A DNA stretch of 64,000 nt from JAJPKK01 sp963800215 (GTDB lineage Bacteria > Pseudomonadota > Alphaproteobacteria > Rhizobiales > Xanthobacteraceae): the NCBI GenBank assembly GCA_963800215.1, contig CAWCZY010000008.1, positions 248,001 to 312,000 on the forward strand, read 5' to 3'. Below are positions 34,322-43,766 of the stretch, piece after piece; the stretch's first letter is position 1, and each line of letters starts with the position of its first letter. The notes beneath the pieces were generated by a model, which worked only from the letters and a program-made list of their open reading frames with translations, did not search any database and was not told the origin of the DNA. The position numbers and the translations under genes were made by a program.

Positions 34322-37300
34322 ATGAATATCTCCGAGCCTTTCATCCAGCGGCCGGTCGCGACTTCGCTGCTGATGGCGGCGATCGGGTTCGTCGGACTCG
34401 TCGCTGTCCCGTTCCTTCCGGTCGCGCCCCTGCCGCAAGTCGACTTCCCGACGATTTCGGTGAATGCGACGCTGCAGGGCGCCAGCGCCGAGACGATGGC
34501 CGCTTCGGTCGCCGCACCTCTGGAACGCCAGTTCGGGCAGATCCCCGGCGTCACGCAGTTGACTTCGGTGAGCGCGCTGAACTCCACGTCGATCACGATA
34601 CAATTCGAGCTCAACCGCAACATCGATTCCGCAGGTCAGGACGTCCAGGCGGCGATCACGGTTGCCGGCAGGACGCTGCCGCAGCAGATGTCGGTCCCGC
34701 CGAGCTACAAGAAGGTCAATCCCGCCGACTCGCCAATCATGATTCTCGCGGCGCGGTCCGACACATTGCCGCTCATTACCGTCAACGACTATGCCGACAA
34801 TTTCATCGCACAGCAGGTCTCCCAGGTGCACGGTGTCGCCCAAGTCATCATCTTCGGCGAGCAGCATCCCGCGATCCGCGTTCAGGTCGACCCGGCCAAA
34901 CTCGCCTCCAGCGGATTGACGCTGGAGGAAGTGCGCGGCACGCTCGTCAATGCAACCACGATTGCGGCGAAGGGCACCGTCAATACCGACAAGATGACCT
35001 TCACGATTGCGGCCAACGATCAGATCATCGACGCCGAGCCGTTCAACGATGCCATACTCGCCTACCGCAACGGCGGGCCGATCAGGGTTCGCGACGTCGG
35101 CCAGGCGGTCGCGGGCCCCACCGACCGCACCTTGGCGGCCTACCAGAACGGCAAACAGGGCATCATGCTGGTCGTATATAAGCAGCCCGGCGCCAACGTC
35201 ATCGAGACGGTGGATCAGATCAAGGAGCAGCTGCCGCGGCTGACCAGGAACATTCCACCCGCCATCGACGTCTCGATCCTGCAAGACCGCACCAAGACGA
35301 TCCGCGCTTCGGTGGAGGACGTCGAGTTCACCCTGATGCTGACCATCGTGCTGGTGGTTCTGGTCATATTGCTGTTCCTGCGCAACTTCTGGGCGACGCT
35401 CATTCCGGGCATCACGGTGCCGCTGGCGCTGCTCGGCTCGTTCGCGGCGATGTATCTGCTCAATTTCAGTCTCGACAACCTCTCGCTGATGGCGCTCACC
35501 ATCTCGGTCGGCTTCGTCGTCGACGACGCCATCGTCGTGGTGGAGAACATCCATCGCCACATTGAGGCAGGCGAGGCCCCGATGGACGCCGCGCTCAAAG
35601 GCTCCAGCGAAATCGGCTTCACGGTATTGTCGATCAGCTTCTCGCTGATCGCCGTGTTCATCCCGTTGCTGCTGATGGGAGGCATCATCGGGCGGCTGTT
35701 CCGCGAATTCGCCCTGACGGTCACCGCCTCGATCGCGGTTTCGGCGCTGGTCTCGCTGACGCTCGCGCCCATGCTGTGCGCGCGTTTCATGCGGCCCGAA
35801 TCGCACCATCACGGCGCGGTCTACCGGGCCATCGAAGCCGTCTTCGACGCGATGCTGTCGTTCTATCGGCGCACGCTCGACATAGTGCTGCGCCATCAGG
35901 CGATCACCCTCGCGGTGTTTTTCGTCACCATGGCGCTGACCGGCGTCATGATGGTCAACATGCCGAAAGGGTTCTTCCCGATCCAGGACATCGGTCTCAT
36001 CAACGGCATATCGGAGGGCTCCCAGGATATCTCGCCGCAGGAGATGATGCGCCTGCAGCGCGAGATCGATCAGGTCATGCTCGCTGACCCGGCCGTGGAA
36101 GGGGTGGCCTCGCAGGTCGGTTCGAGCTACGGTCAAACTTCGAACGTCGGACGTTTCAACGTCGTCCTCAAGCCGCGCGAAGAGCGCGATCTCGACGCCT
36201 CGCAGGTCATCGACCGCCTGCGCCCGCAACTCGCCAAGGTCACCGGAGTGACGGCGTATCTCCAGCCCGCGCAGGACATCACCGTCGGCGGCCGCATCGC
36301 CCGCGCCGCATTCCAGTACACGCTCCAGGACCCGAACATCGCCGAGCTCACCGAATGGTCAGGCAAGATGCTCGCCAAAATGAAGACCCTGCCGGAGATC
36401 GTGGACGTCGGGACCGACCTCCTGTCCAGCTCGCCGCAGCTCAAGGTCACCATCAATCGCGACCAAGCCTCGCGGTTCGGGATTTCCGCGCAGGTGATCG
36501 ACGATACGCTCAACGATGCCTATGGGCAGCGCCAGATCACCCAGTATTTCACCCAGCTCAACACCTACTGGGTCATCCTGGAAATTCTGCCTGATCTGCA
36601 GACCAGCCTGGAGTCGCTCGATCACATCTACGTCAAATCGCCCCTCACCGGCGCCGCCGTGCCGCTCGGCGCGCTGGTCGACGTCGATTCCTACAAGATC
36701 GGGCCGCTGTCCATCAACCATCAAGGCCAGTTCCCGGCCGCGACTCTCACCTTCAACCTGCCCGCCGGCGTCGCGCTCGGCGAAGCGGTCGAGGCCATCA
36801 CCAAGGCGGCGGGTGAGATCGGCATGCCCAATTCGGTGCTCGGCACGTTCCAGGGCAACGCCCAGGCGTTCCAATCGTCGCTGTCGAGCGAGCCGGCGCT
36901 GGTCGCGGCCGCGCTGGTCGTCGTCTACATCATCCTGGGCATGCTCTATGAGAGCTTCATCCATCCGCTGACCATCCTGTCGACGCTGCCGTCCGCCGGC
37001 ATCGGGGCATTGCTCGCCCTCAGTCTCGGCCACATGGATCTCTCGGTGATCGGCATCATCGGCATCATCCTGCTGATCGGCATCGTCAAGAAGAACGGCA
37101 TCATGATGGTCGACTTCGCCGTCGTGGCGGAACGCGAACGCAACATGCCGCCGCTGGCGGCGATCCGCGAAGCCTGCCTGCTGCGGTTCCGGCCGATCCT
37201 CATGACCACGGCGGCGGCCCTGCTCGCCGGCCTGCCGATGATGTTCGGTCACGGCACCGGCTCCGAGCTGCGCCGTCCGCTCGGCTACTCCATGGTGGGC

Positions 37301-37444
37301 GGCCTCGCGCTGAGCCAGTTGCTCACCCTCTACACGACGCCGGTGGTCTATCTCTACCTCGCCCGCCTGCAGGCCTGGATGCAGGCAAACCGGACCAAGC
37401 GCGCGCCGGAGATGGAAAGCGCCCAGATCATCGCAGCGGAGTGA
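34322..37444 (+). CDS. RND multidrug efflux permease (HAE1, MdtB/MdtC-like), 1040 aa
   Basis: Starts at ATG 34322 with MNISEPFIQRPVATSLLMAA. It has the standard layout: N-terminal helix, a large porter loop (GVAQVIIFGEQHPAIRVQVD), then helices with the proton-relay aspartates in LTISVGFVVDDAIVVVENIH. A second periplasmic loop and a second helix set (HMDLSVIGIIGIILLIGIVK) follow. FIQRPVATS and the overall sequence fit the MdtB/MdtC group of antibiotic and detergent exporters. It would work with a periplasmic adaptor and an outer-membrane channel, but neither is adjacent, which is unusual. Confidence 0.9.
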   Translation: MNISEPFIQRPVATSLLMAAIGFVGLVAVPFLPVAPLPQVDFPTISVNATLQGASAETMAASVAAPLERQFGQIPGVTQLTSVSALNSTSITIQFELNRNIDSAGQDVQAAITVAGRTLPQQMSVPPSYKKVNPADSPIMILAARSDTLPLITVNDYADNFIAQQVSQVHGVAQVIIFGEQHPAIRVQVDPAKLASSGLTLEEVRGTLVNATTIAAKGTVNTDKMTFTIAANDQIIDAEPFNDAILAYRNGGPIRVRDVGQAVAGPTDRTLAAYQNGKQGIMLVVYKQPGANVIETVDQIKEQLPRLTRNIPPAIDVSILQDRTKTIRASVEDVEFTLMLTIVLVVLVILLFLRNFWATLIPGITVPLALLGSFAAMYLLNFSLDNLSLMALTISVGFVVDDAIVVVENIHRHIEAGEAPMDAALKGSSEIGFTVLSISFSLIAVFIPLLLMGGIIGRLFREFALTVTASIAVSALVSLTLAPMLCARFMRPESHHHGAVYRAIEAVFDAMLSFYRRTLDIVLRHQAITLAVFFVTMALTGVMMVNMPKGFFPIQDIGLINGISEGSQDISPQEMMRLQREIDQVMLADPAVEGVASQVGSSYGQTSNVGRFNVVLKPREERDLDASQVIDRLRPQLAKVTGVTAYLQPAQDITVGGRIARAAFQYTLQDPNIAELTEWSGKMLAKMKTLPEIVDVGTDLLSSSPQLKVTINRDQASRFGISAQVIDDTLNDAYGQRQITQYFTQLNTYWVILEILPDLQTSLESLDHIYVKSPLTGAAVPLGALVDVDSYKIGPLSINHQGQFPAATLTFNLPAGVALGEAVEAITKAAGEIGMPNSVLGTFQGNAQAFQSSLSSEPALVAAALVVVYIILGMLYESFIHPLTILSTLPSAGIGALLALSLGHMDLSVIGIIGIILLIGIVKKNGIMMVDFAVVAERERNMPPLAAIREACLLRFRPILMTTAAALLAGLPMMFGHGTGSELRRPLGYSMVGGLALSQLLTLYTTPVVYLYLARLQAWMQANRTKRAPEMESAQIIAAE

Positions 37445-37499
37445 ACGCGCACCGCATCGCGAATTCTCATGACGAGCTTCATGACCGCGGGCAATCCCA

Positions 37500-37832
37500 A
37501 TGAAGTCGCAAACGCCGCTGAAAAATGAGGAAAAAGGCCGCGTCCTGCCGTTCCGGCCCCGCGCGACGCGTTCCTGGAACGACAAGCTGCGGCTGCGGGA
37601 TCAGCCGCGCTCTCCGGTCGCCGATCTCAGCAAATATTCACGTGGTCCCGAGGCGGACGATTACCGGCATCGGATGATGATGAATTTGTTCGCCTTCCTG
37701 GTGCTGTCGCTCATCGTCTATTGCGGCGTCTGGATCGCCGACAACATGGTGCAAAGGGCGAGGGACCAGGATTGCGTGCTGATCGGCCGGACCAATTGCG
37801 CGCCGATCCCGGTGCCCTTCGACGGACTATAA
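37500..37832 (+). CDS. Small single-pass membrane protein, 110 aa
   Basis: ATG 37500 starts 56 bases after the RND gene, same strand. Sixty mostly charged residues (RVLPFRPRATRSWNDKLRLR, with KYSRGPEADDYRHR) lead into one membrane helix (MMMNLFAFLVLSLIVYCGVW). A short C-terminus with two cysteines (DCVLIGRTNCAPIP) follows, probably periplasmic. The topology is N-in, C-out. It may be co-transcribed with the pump. Family unnamed; function unknown. Confidence 0.7.
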   Translation: MKSQTPLKNEEKGRVLPFRPRATRSWNDKLRLRDQPRSPVADLSKYSRGPEADDYRHRMMMNLFAFLVLSLIVYCGVWIADNMVQRARDQDCVLIGRTNCAPIPVPFDGL

Positions 37833-37911
37833 TCGGATTGAAGCGTTCGAGACGCTCGAGCGGGCGATCCGGTGAACACAGACCGCGAGCGCTGGATTGC
37901 CGGAAAATGCA

Positions 37912-39021
37912 CTAACGCCGCGACAACGACCGTTGGCGCAGGCCCGCGATCATCGCACGGAAGCCGCTGTCCGGGGCGGTGCTGCGACCGGCGCGGGCGC
38001 GGACGCGCTCGTGCACGAAGGCGAGTTTGGCGATCGCGGGCGGGCTGAGCACGAACGGATAGAGATCATGCAGCCCCATGCTGCGGTTGATCGAGTTGAC
38101 GGCGAAGGTGAGCGGCAGCCAGGCGTCGATCAGGCGGCTCATGTCGCTGCCGAGGGGATTGAAGTCGATCCTCGCGCCCAGGCTCTGCGCCAGCTTCGGC
38201 TTGACGATGAGGCCGAAGGCATTGGCGGTTTCCAGCGTGTCCACCATGTGGAAATAGTGCGCCCAGGTCTCGGCGAAATCCTCCCAGGGGTGGGCGCTCG
38301 CATAGGCCGAGACGAACCGCTCCGGCCAGTCGGCGGGAGCGCCCCTGGCGTAATACTCCTGCAGCGCCCCGCCATAGTCGCGACGCTCGTCGCCGAACAG
38401 CTCGCGGAATTGTTCGAGGCTCGGTGAACCTGCGACCAGCCGGTTCCAGTAATAGTGCGCGATCTCGTGACGGAAATGGCCGAGCAGGGTGCGGTAGGGC
38501 TCGCCCATCTGGTGGCGGCGCCGCTCGCGCTCGGCGTCGTCGGCCTCGGCGAGGTTGATGGTGATGACGCCGTTGTCGTGCCCGGTGATCACCTGCGCCG
38601 CGCCGTTGGCGAGGAAATCGAAGGCGAGGCCGTCCGGGTCCTCCGCCCGGGTCGCGAGCGGCAATTTCAGCTTCAGGAGCGTGTAGAACAGCCGGTGCTT
38701 GGCGGTCTCCATGAGGCGCCAATGGGCGAGGTTGTCCGGCACCGTCAGGTCGGGGATCATGCGGTTGTGCCGGCATGCCGCGCAGAACTGTTCGGCGCTG
38801 TCGGCCGGGATCAGCCAATTGCAGACCCCATGCATCGCATTGGCGCAATAGCGGTAGCGCCGGCCCGGCGCCGCCAGCGCCGTCCACAGCCCGGCATCCT
38901 GCCACAGCGCCGTGACGGCCTCGCGCGCCGGCAGATAGCCCAGCGCGGACCCGCAGCTCTCACAGCGGGTGTTTTCGAAATAGAGCGGCTGGCCGCAATT
39001 CTGGCACTGGAACAGCTTCAT
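37912..39021 (-). CDS. Putative zinc-binding metallopeptidase with zinc ribbon, 369 aa
   Basis: ATG 39021 starts MKLFQCQNCGQPLYFENTRC. Residues 5-30 form a CxxC...CxxC ribbon (CQNCG, CESCG). A second cysteine cluster follows near residues 70-95 (CANAMHGVCNW, FCAACRHNR). The peptidase core has LGHFRHEIAHYYWNRLV (HExxH-type) and HPWEDFAETWAHYFHMVD, with the acidic third ligand about 60 residues on. The domain order matches the PF15887-type 'putative zinc-binding metallopeptidase' family. No signal peptide. It is a distant relative of the peptidase at 21062-22090 but has no ATP-grasp partner. Substrate unknown. Confidence 0.82.
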   Translation of the reverse strand: MKLFQCQNCGQPLYFENTRCESCGSALGYLPAREAVTALWQDAGLWTALAAPGRRYRYCANAMHGVCNWLIPADSAEQFCAACRHNRMIPDLTVPDNLAHWRLMETAKHRLFYTLLKLKLPLATRAEDPDGLAFDFLANGAAQVITGHDNGVITINLAEADDAERERRRHQMGEPYRTLLGHFRHEIAHYYWNRLVAGSPSLEQFRELFGDERRDYGGALQEYYARGAPADWPERFVSAYASAHPWEDFAETWAHYFHMVDTLETANAFGLIVKPKLAQSLGARIDFNPLGSDMSRLIDAWLPLTFAVNSINRSMGLHDLYPFVLSPPAIAKLAFVHERVRARAGRSTAPDSGFRAMIAGLRQRSLSRR

Positions 39022-39399
39022 GCGGTTTCCGTTGTCGGACCGGCAAAGATGGAGGCCCGCGACTATTTTCGCAATGGCGAAACGGAGATGGGGCGACGCT
39101 GCAAAGGCTCGACAAACGCTCCCGGTTGTGCTCGCCGTACAAATAAGCGCTCGACGGCCAGCCGGCTTCCAATTCCAGGCGGACGGCATTATCAGGCGAA
39201 TGATGGTTACTCCACCCTTTCCTCGGAGCCGGAAACCGTCCATATCGCGGTACCCGCGGATGCCTGGTCGGAGCATGCGGATTCATCGCCGCTCGTCGCC
39301 GGCCGGATTTCGCTGCCGCTGCGTTCGCGATAAAGTCGGGTGTTCCGACAAACACGCGCCACAACGGCGATAAGGCAATCACACGTCTGGAGGGGTCCC
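39022..39399. other. Intergenic, about 380 bases, divergent promoters
   Basis: This lies between the divergent metallopeptidase and NHL genes. It contains short frames only, with no recognised motif apart from the GGAGGGG ribosome site just before 39400. Confidence 0.4.
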
Positions 39400-40560
39400 A
39401 TGGATGCAGTCACGCGTTGCGTCATCACTGCCGTCGCGGTCGTCGCGTTCGGCCAAACCGGCTTGAGCGGCCGCCTCGCCGCCCAGACTCCGGCGGCGCA
39501 GACCCGCGAGGTTCCGATGTTCGAACCGGACCCGTCATGGCCCAAGCTGCCGAGCAAATATGTGTGGGGCCAGGTGTCCAGCGTGTCGATCGACGACCAC
39601 GGCAATGCCTGGATCCTGCAGCGGCCGAGCACCGTGCGCGCCGACCAGAAGGCTTTTGCCGCACCACCGGTGCTGGAATTCGACGAGGCCGGAAATTTCA
39701 TCCAGGGCTGGGGCGGGCCCGGCGAGGGCTATGACTGGCCTGAAACCGAGCACGGCATCTATGTCGACCCCAAGGGTTTCGTCTGGCTCGGCGGCAACGG
39801 CAAGACCGACGATTTCCTGGTCAAGTTCACCAAGGACGGCAAGTTCGTCATGCAGATCGGCCACAAAGGCCAGAGCAAGGGCAACAAGGACACCGAGAAC
39901 GTGAACCAGGCGGCGGACACCTTCGTCTATGCGCCGACCAACGAGCTGTTCGTCGCCGACGGCTATGGCAACCGGCGCGTGATCGTGTTCGACGCCGACA
40001 CCGGCGCCTTCAAGCGGATGTGGGGCGCGTTCGGCAACCCGCCGCTCGACGACGTCCCGGCCAAGCCCAAGGTGCCGGAAAACCAGCGCATCCCCGCCAA
40101 GGAGGAAACCGGCCCGGGGCCATTGCAGTTCGAACGGCCGGTGCATGCGGCGCGGGTATCGAACGACGGGCTCGTCTATGTGTCCGACCGCGGCGGCAAG
40201 CGGGTGCAGGTGTTCACCCTCGACGGCAAGTTCGTGATGCAGAAGTTCATCGACCGCTATTGCGAAGCTCCGCATTGCGGCAACGGCCAGACGGTGGCGA
40301 GCACCGCCTTCTCCCCCGACCCCGAGCAAAAGTTCCTCTATGTCGCGAGCCGCAGCCCGGCGCGGCTGTGGATCCTCGACCGCAAGACGCTCGACCCGCT
40401 CGATTCGTTCGGCCGCAACGGCGTCGCGCCCGGAGAGTTCTACGTCATGCACCACATGAACGTGGACACCAAAGGCAACCTCTACGTCACCGAGGTCCAG
40501 GACGGCAAACGCATCCAGAAATTCGTCTTCAAGGGCATGAAGACGGTGCCGGTGAATTAG
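39400..40560 (+). CDS. Secreted NHL-repeat beta-propeller protein, 386 aa
   Basis: ATG 39400 follows GGAGGGG. A signal peptide (MDAVTRCVITAVAVVAFGQT, to about residue 30) precedes propeller blades VSIDDHGNAWILQRPSTV, GIYVDPKGFVWLGGNGKTDD, LFVADGYGNRRVIVFDADTG, VYVSDRGGKRVQVFTLDG and MNVDTKGNLYVTEVQDGKRI. The blade order and wording match the 369-residue protein at 14137-15246 almost blade for blade, so they are paralogs. This copy has an extra loop (PAKPKVPENQRIPAKEETGP). No catalytic site can be assigned. A GTCAT-type repeat follows its stop. Confidence 0.85.
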   Translation: MDAVTRCVITAVAVVAFGQTGLSGRLAAQTPAAQTREVPMFEPDPSWPKLPSKYVWGQVSSVSIDDHGNAWILQRPSTVRADQKAFAAPPVLEFDEAGNFIQGWGGPGEGYDWPETEHGIYVDPKGFVWLGGNGKTDDFLVKFTKDGKFVMQIGHKGQSKGNKDTENVNQAADTFVYAPTNELFVADGYGNRRVIVFDADTGAFKRMWGAFGNPPLDDVPAKPKVPENQRIPAKEETGPGPLQFERPVHAARVSNDGLVYVSDRGGKRVQVFTLDGKFVMQKFIDRYCEAPHCGNGQTVASTAFSPDPEQKFLYVASRSPARLWILDRKTLDPLDSFGRNGVAPGEFYVMHHMNVDTKGNLYVTEVQDGKRIQKFVFKGMKTVPVN

Positions 40561-40583
40561 CGCTACGACCCTCGCCCGCCGGT

Positions 40584-40698
40584 GTCATGCCCCGCGAAAG
40601 CGGGGCATCCAGTACCCCCTGTGCCATCGGTGAAACTCACGCCGTGCGCAATCACAACGCTGTGGTTACTGGATCGCCCGGTCAAACCGGGCGATGAC
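40584..40698. repeat. GTCAT...ATGAC palindromic repeat, copy 2
   Basis: 115 bases bounded by GTCAT and ATGAC, with CCCCGCGAAAGCGGGG and GCCCGGTCAAACCGGGC hairpins near each end and an internal ATCCAGTA/TACTGGAT pairing. It sits between convergent genes and may also stop transcription. Confidence 0.65.
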
Positions 40699-40768
40699 AA
40701 CGACTGGCGTTGGGGACACGACGCTGCTCCAGCACCGCCGCGCGAGTTCACGGCGTCGCGTCACCGCA

Positions 40769-41293
40769 TCAGGTCATCTTTATCGGGATCGCGCCGAGGA
40801 AGTCCTGCTTGCCGATGTCGACGCCGCAATGGCGCAGGATCGCGTAAGCGGCGGTGAGGTGGAAATAGAAGTTCGGCAGCATGAAATGGGTGAGGTAGTC
40901 GTCGCCCTTCATGTGACCCTTGTGGACCGGACCGAGCGGGAAAGTGATCTCGCGGGCGCCGGCGCCGTCGATCGCCTTGGGGTCCAGCGTCTTGATATAG
41001 GCGAGCGTCTTGGCGATGCGGGCCTTGAGATCTTCGATGCTCGCCTCGTTGTCCTCGAAGCGCGGCGGCTCGACGCCGGCGAGCCGGGACAAGCCGTTCT
41101 TGGCCTGGTCGCACGCGATCTGCACCTGGCGGGTGAGAGCGAACATGTCCGGCGCGAGCCGCGACTGCAGAAACACCGCCGGCTCGAACTTCTTGGCGCC
41201 GGCGTAGGCCACGGCCTTGTCGAGGACATTGGAGAGCGCGGCAAGGCCGATCTCGAACACCGGAATGGAGGCCTGAGACATCGAATACGGCAT
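40769..41293 (-). CDS. DUF1993 family protein, 174 aa
   Basis: ATG 41293. The sequence has the DUF1993 features: MSQASIPVFEIGLAALSNVL at the start, FLQSRLAPDMFALTRQVQIA with CDQAKNGLSRLAG in the middle, and MLPNFYFHLTAAYAILRHCG near the end. These proteins are predicted four-helix bundles related to DinB-type folds, possibly with a histidine metal site. They are cytosolic, and their role is unknown. The gene is divergent from the Liv-type operon and separated from it by about 315 bases. Confidence 0.85.
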   Translation of the reverse strand: MPYSMSQASIPVFEIGLAALSNVLDKAVAYAGAKKFEPAVFLQSRLAPDMFALTRQVQIACDQAKNGLSRLAGVEPPRFEDNEASIEDLKARIAKTLAYIKTLDPKAIDGAGAREITFPLGPVHKGHMKGDDYLTHFMLPNFYFHLTAAYAILRHCGVDIGKQDFLGAIPIKMT

Positions 41294-41609
41294 TGGACGT
41301 TTCCTTGGCTTGTTGAAAGGGTTTCGCCATCGCGGCGGAACATGCACACAATGGGCGCTTGATTCAATCGGGCTGCGTGCCGCCCGGGCGCCGGAAGACC
41401 TGCCCTGCGTTCGCGCCGGCCGGGCGAGAGGGCGTTTCTGCTTCACGAACGAGCGCGCGCAAGAAGGCGACGAATCGTCTAGGATAGGTGAGTTTCGCCC
41501 GCTTGCTTGGCGGTCGCGCCTGCGCAACAAGCAAGTGACCGCGGACACGCGGTCGGCTGTGGGTTGTCGGGCATTTACGACCATCGCGGCAAACATGGGA
41601 GCTCCAGGG
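41294..41609. other. Intergenic, about 315 bases, divergent promoters
   Basis: This lies between the DUF1993 and branched-chain binding-protein genes. A plus-strand open frame extends through it in phase with the binding protein, but it has no leader or ribosome site and is arginine-rich. Confidence 0.4.
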
Positions 41610-42860
41610 ATGAAACCGACCGGATGGACGCGCCTTTTCGGCGCTGCGGCTCTGAGCTTCGGGCTCACCGGCGCCGCACTGGCGCAAAGCACGGTGAAAG
41701 TCGGTGCCCTCTACCCGCTGAGCGGGGTAGCTGCGTCGGCCGGCGCCTACGCCAAAGCCGCCGTCGAAGTGGCCCTCGACATCATCAACAACGACCACCC
41801 GGAGCTGGGCGACCTCACGCTGGCCAAGGGCACCGGCTTGCCGGGTCTCGGCGGGGCCAAGGTCGAAGCCGTTTTCGCCGACAACCAAGGCTCGCCTGCC
41901 GCCGGCCAGAACCAGGCCATCCGCCTCATCACCGAGGAAAAGGTAGTCGCGATCAACGGCGCCTATCAGTCCGGGATCACCCTGACCGCCAGCGCCGCCG
42001 CCGAGCGTTACGGCATTCCGTTCCTCACCAGCGAGTCGGTCGCCGCCAGTCTCACCGAACGCGGCTTCAAATGGTTCTTCCGCACCACACCGATCGCGAG
42101 CGACTTCGCGCGCATCTACATGGGGTTTCTCAAGGACATGAAGGCGAAAGGGGCGAAGGTCAATTCGATCGCCATCGTCCATGAGAACACTGAATTCGGC
42201 ACCTCGATCGCGAGCGTTGTTTCCGCGACGTTCAAGGCGAACGGACTCAACGTCGCCCAGGACATCCCCTATTCCGCCAACACCACGGACGTTCAGAGCC
42301 AAGTTCTCCAGCTCAAGGACAAGAAGCCGGACGTGGTGCTTTTCGTCAGCTATACGTCCGACGCCATCCTCTATGCCAAGACCATGAAATCGTTGGACTA
42401 TAGGCCTCAGATCATGATGGCCGACGATGCCGGTTTCAACGATCCCGCCTTCATCGCGGCGGTGGGCGAAATCGTCCAGGGCGTATTCAACCGGGCGTCA
42501 TGGGTCATCGGGCCGCCCGGCTCGGGCACCTATCTCGTCAACGAGATGTTCAAGAAGAAGTCCGGGGCGGATCTCGATGACACCTCGGCGCGCGTCCTGC
42601 AGGGCTTCCTCGTGCTCGTCGATGCCATAAATCGCGCGGGATCGACCGAGCCCGCCAAGATCCAGGCGGCGCTGCGGGCGACGGATCTGAAGCCGAACCA
42701 GCTGCTCCTCGGTTTCAAGGGCGTGAAATTCGACGAGAAGGGCCAGAACATCCTGGCGTCGGCTCTCGTCATGCAACTCCGGGACGGAAAGAACTATGTG
42801 CCGGTGTGGCCCAAGGATCAAGCAACAGCGGAGGCTGTGCTGCCTTACAAGGGCTGGTGA
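41610..42860 (+). CDS. livK: Branched-chain amino acid-type ABC substrate-binding protein, 416 aa
   Basis: ATG 41610 with GGAG upstream (an ATG 15 bases earlier is possible). A signal peptide (MKPTGWTRLFGAAALSFGLT, then GAALAQ) precedes a type I periplasmic-binding fold: TVKVGALYPLSGVAASAGAY, GTGLPGLGGAKVEAVFADNQ, IAIVHENTEFGTSIASVVSA, GFLVLVDAINRAGSTEPAKI. It captures a hydrophobic amino acid or related acid for the permease below. It is first in a five-gene operon. The symbol denotes the Liv family. The actual ligand could be an aromatic or short-chain acid. Confidence 0.85.
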   Translation: MKPTGWTRLFGAAALSFGLTGAALAQSTVKVGALYPLSGVAASAGAYAKAAVEVALDIINNDHPELGDLTLAKGTGLPGLGGAKVEAVFADNQGSPAAGQNQAIRLITEEKVVAINGAYQSGITLTASAAAERYGIPFLTSESVAASLTERGFKWFFRTTPIASDFARIYMGFLKDMKAKGAKVNSIAIVHENTEFGTSIASVVSATFKANGLNVAQDIPYSANTTDVQSQVLQLKDKKPDVVLFVSYTSDAILYAKTMKSLDYRPQIMMADDAGFNDPAFIAAVGEIVQGVFNRASWVIGPPGSGTYLVNEMFKKKSGADLDDTSARVLQGFLVLVDAINRAGSTEPAKIQAALRATDLKPNQLLLGFKGVKFDEKGQNILASALVMQLRDGKNYVPVWPKDQATAEAVLPYKGW

Positions 42861-42902
42861 GTTGGCCTTTCCGCATCGTCGATCGATCCGAGGCGCGGCG
42901 CG

Positions 42903-43766
42903 ATGTCCCTTACCCTCGTCCAGGTGATTGCCGGCGGGCTGCTCCTGGGCGCGGTCTACGCGCTGTTCTCCTCGGGCCTGACGCTGATCTGGGGCATGAT
43001 GAACGTCATCAATTTCGCCCATGGCGATTTCGTGATGCTCGGCATGTACGTCGCCTTCCTGGTGTGGACGCTGATGGGCGCTGGCCCCGCCGCCGCGGTC
43101 CCGATCGCAGCATTGGTGCTCGCGACCCTCGGCATCGTCTGCTACTTCGCCCTCATCCGCCATGTCATGCGCGGGCCGATGCTGGCACAGATTCTCGGTA
43201 CCTTCGGGCTGGCACTGCTGCTGCGCTATTCGGCGCTGTGGTATTTCGGCGCCAATTTCCGCACCCTACCGGAGAACCTGGTGGGCGGCACGCTGCAGTT
43301 CGGCACCATCCGCATTGAATCCTCACGGCTGCTCGCGGGCGTCGTCGCGCTCCTCGTCACCGCGGGCCTGCATCTCATCCTGACGCGCACCGCGCTCGGC
43401 AGCCGCATGCTGGCGGTGGCGGAAGACGCCGCCGCGGCGGAGTTGATGGGCATCAGGCCCGACCGCATGCAGGCGACCGCCTGGGCGCTCGCGGCGGGGG
43501 CGACCGGCATCGCCGGCGCGCTGATCGCGAATTTCTTCTACGTGGCGCCGACGGTGGGAGAGACGCTCGGCCTCGTCGCGTTCGTCACCGTCGCGCTCGG
43601 CGGCTTCGGCAGCGTGCCCGGCGCGCTGGTGGCGGGCCTGCTGATCGGGGTCGTCGAGTCGGTATCGGCGTATGCGATCGGCGCCGTCTACAAGGACATC
43701 GTCGTCTACGCCCTTTTCGTGCTCGCGCTGTGGCTGCGGCCGCAGGGATTGCTGGGCAAAGCCTGA
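42903..43766 (+). CDS. livH: Branched-chain ABC permease LivH-like, 287 aa
   Basis: ATG 42903. About eight membrane helices, beginning MSLTLVQVIAGGLLLGAVYA, with the family signature LIWGMMNVINFAHGDFVMLG near residue 30 and ALGGFGSVPGALVAGLLIGV near 235 (the EAA-like coupling loop). Together with LivM it forms the inner-membrane channel. It lies 42 bases after the binding-protein gene and overlaps livM as TGATG, so the two are translated together. The length is normal. Confidence 0.9.
   Translation: MSLTLVQVIAGGLLLGAVYALFSSGLTLIWGMMNVINFAHGDFVMLGMYVAFLVWTLMGAGPAAAVPIAALVLATLGIVCYFALIRHVMRGPMLAQILGTFGLALLLRYSALWYFGANFRTLPENLVGGTLQFGTIRIESSRLLAGVVALLVTAGLHLILTRTALGSRMLAVAEDAAAAELMGIRPDRMQATAWALAAGATGIAGALIANFFYVAPTVGETLGLVAFVTVALGGFGSVPGALVAGLLIGVVESVSAYAIGAVYKDIVVYALFVLALWLRPQGLLGKA

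Noticed and set aside
34148..36229. 693-codon frame antisense to the RND pump
   Set aside because: Same reason: the antisense of a GC-rich membrane protein gives open frames rich in Arg, His and Asp.
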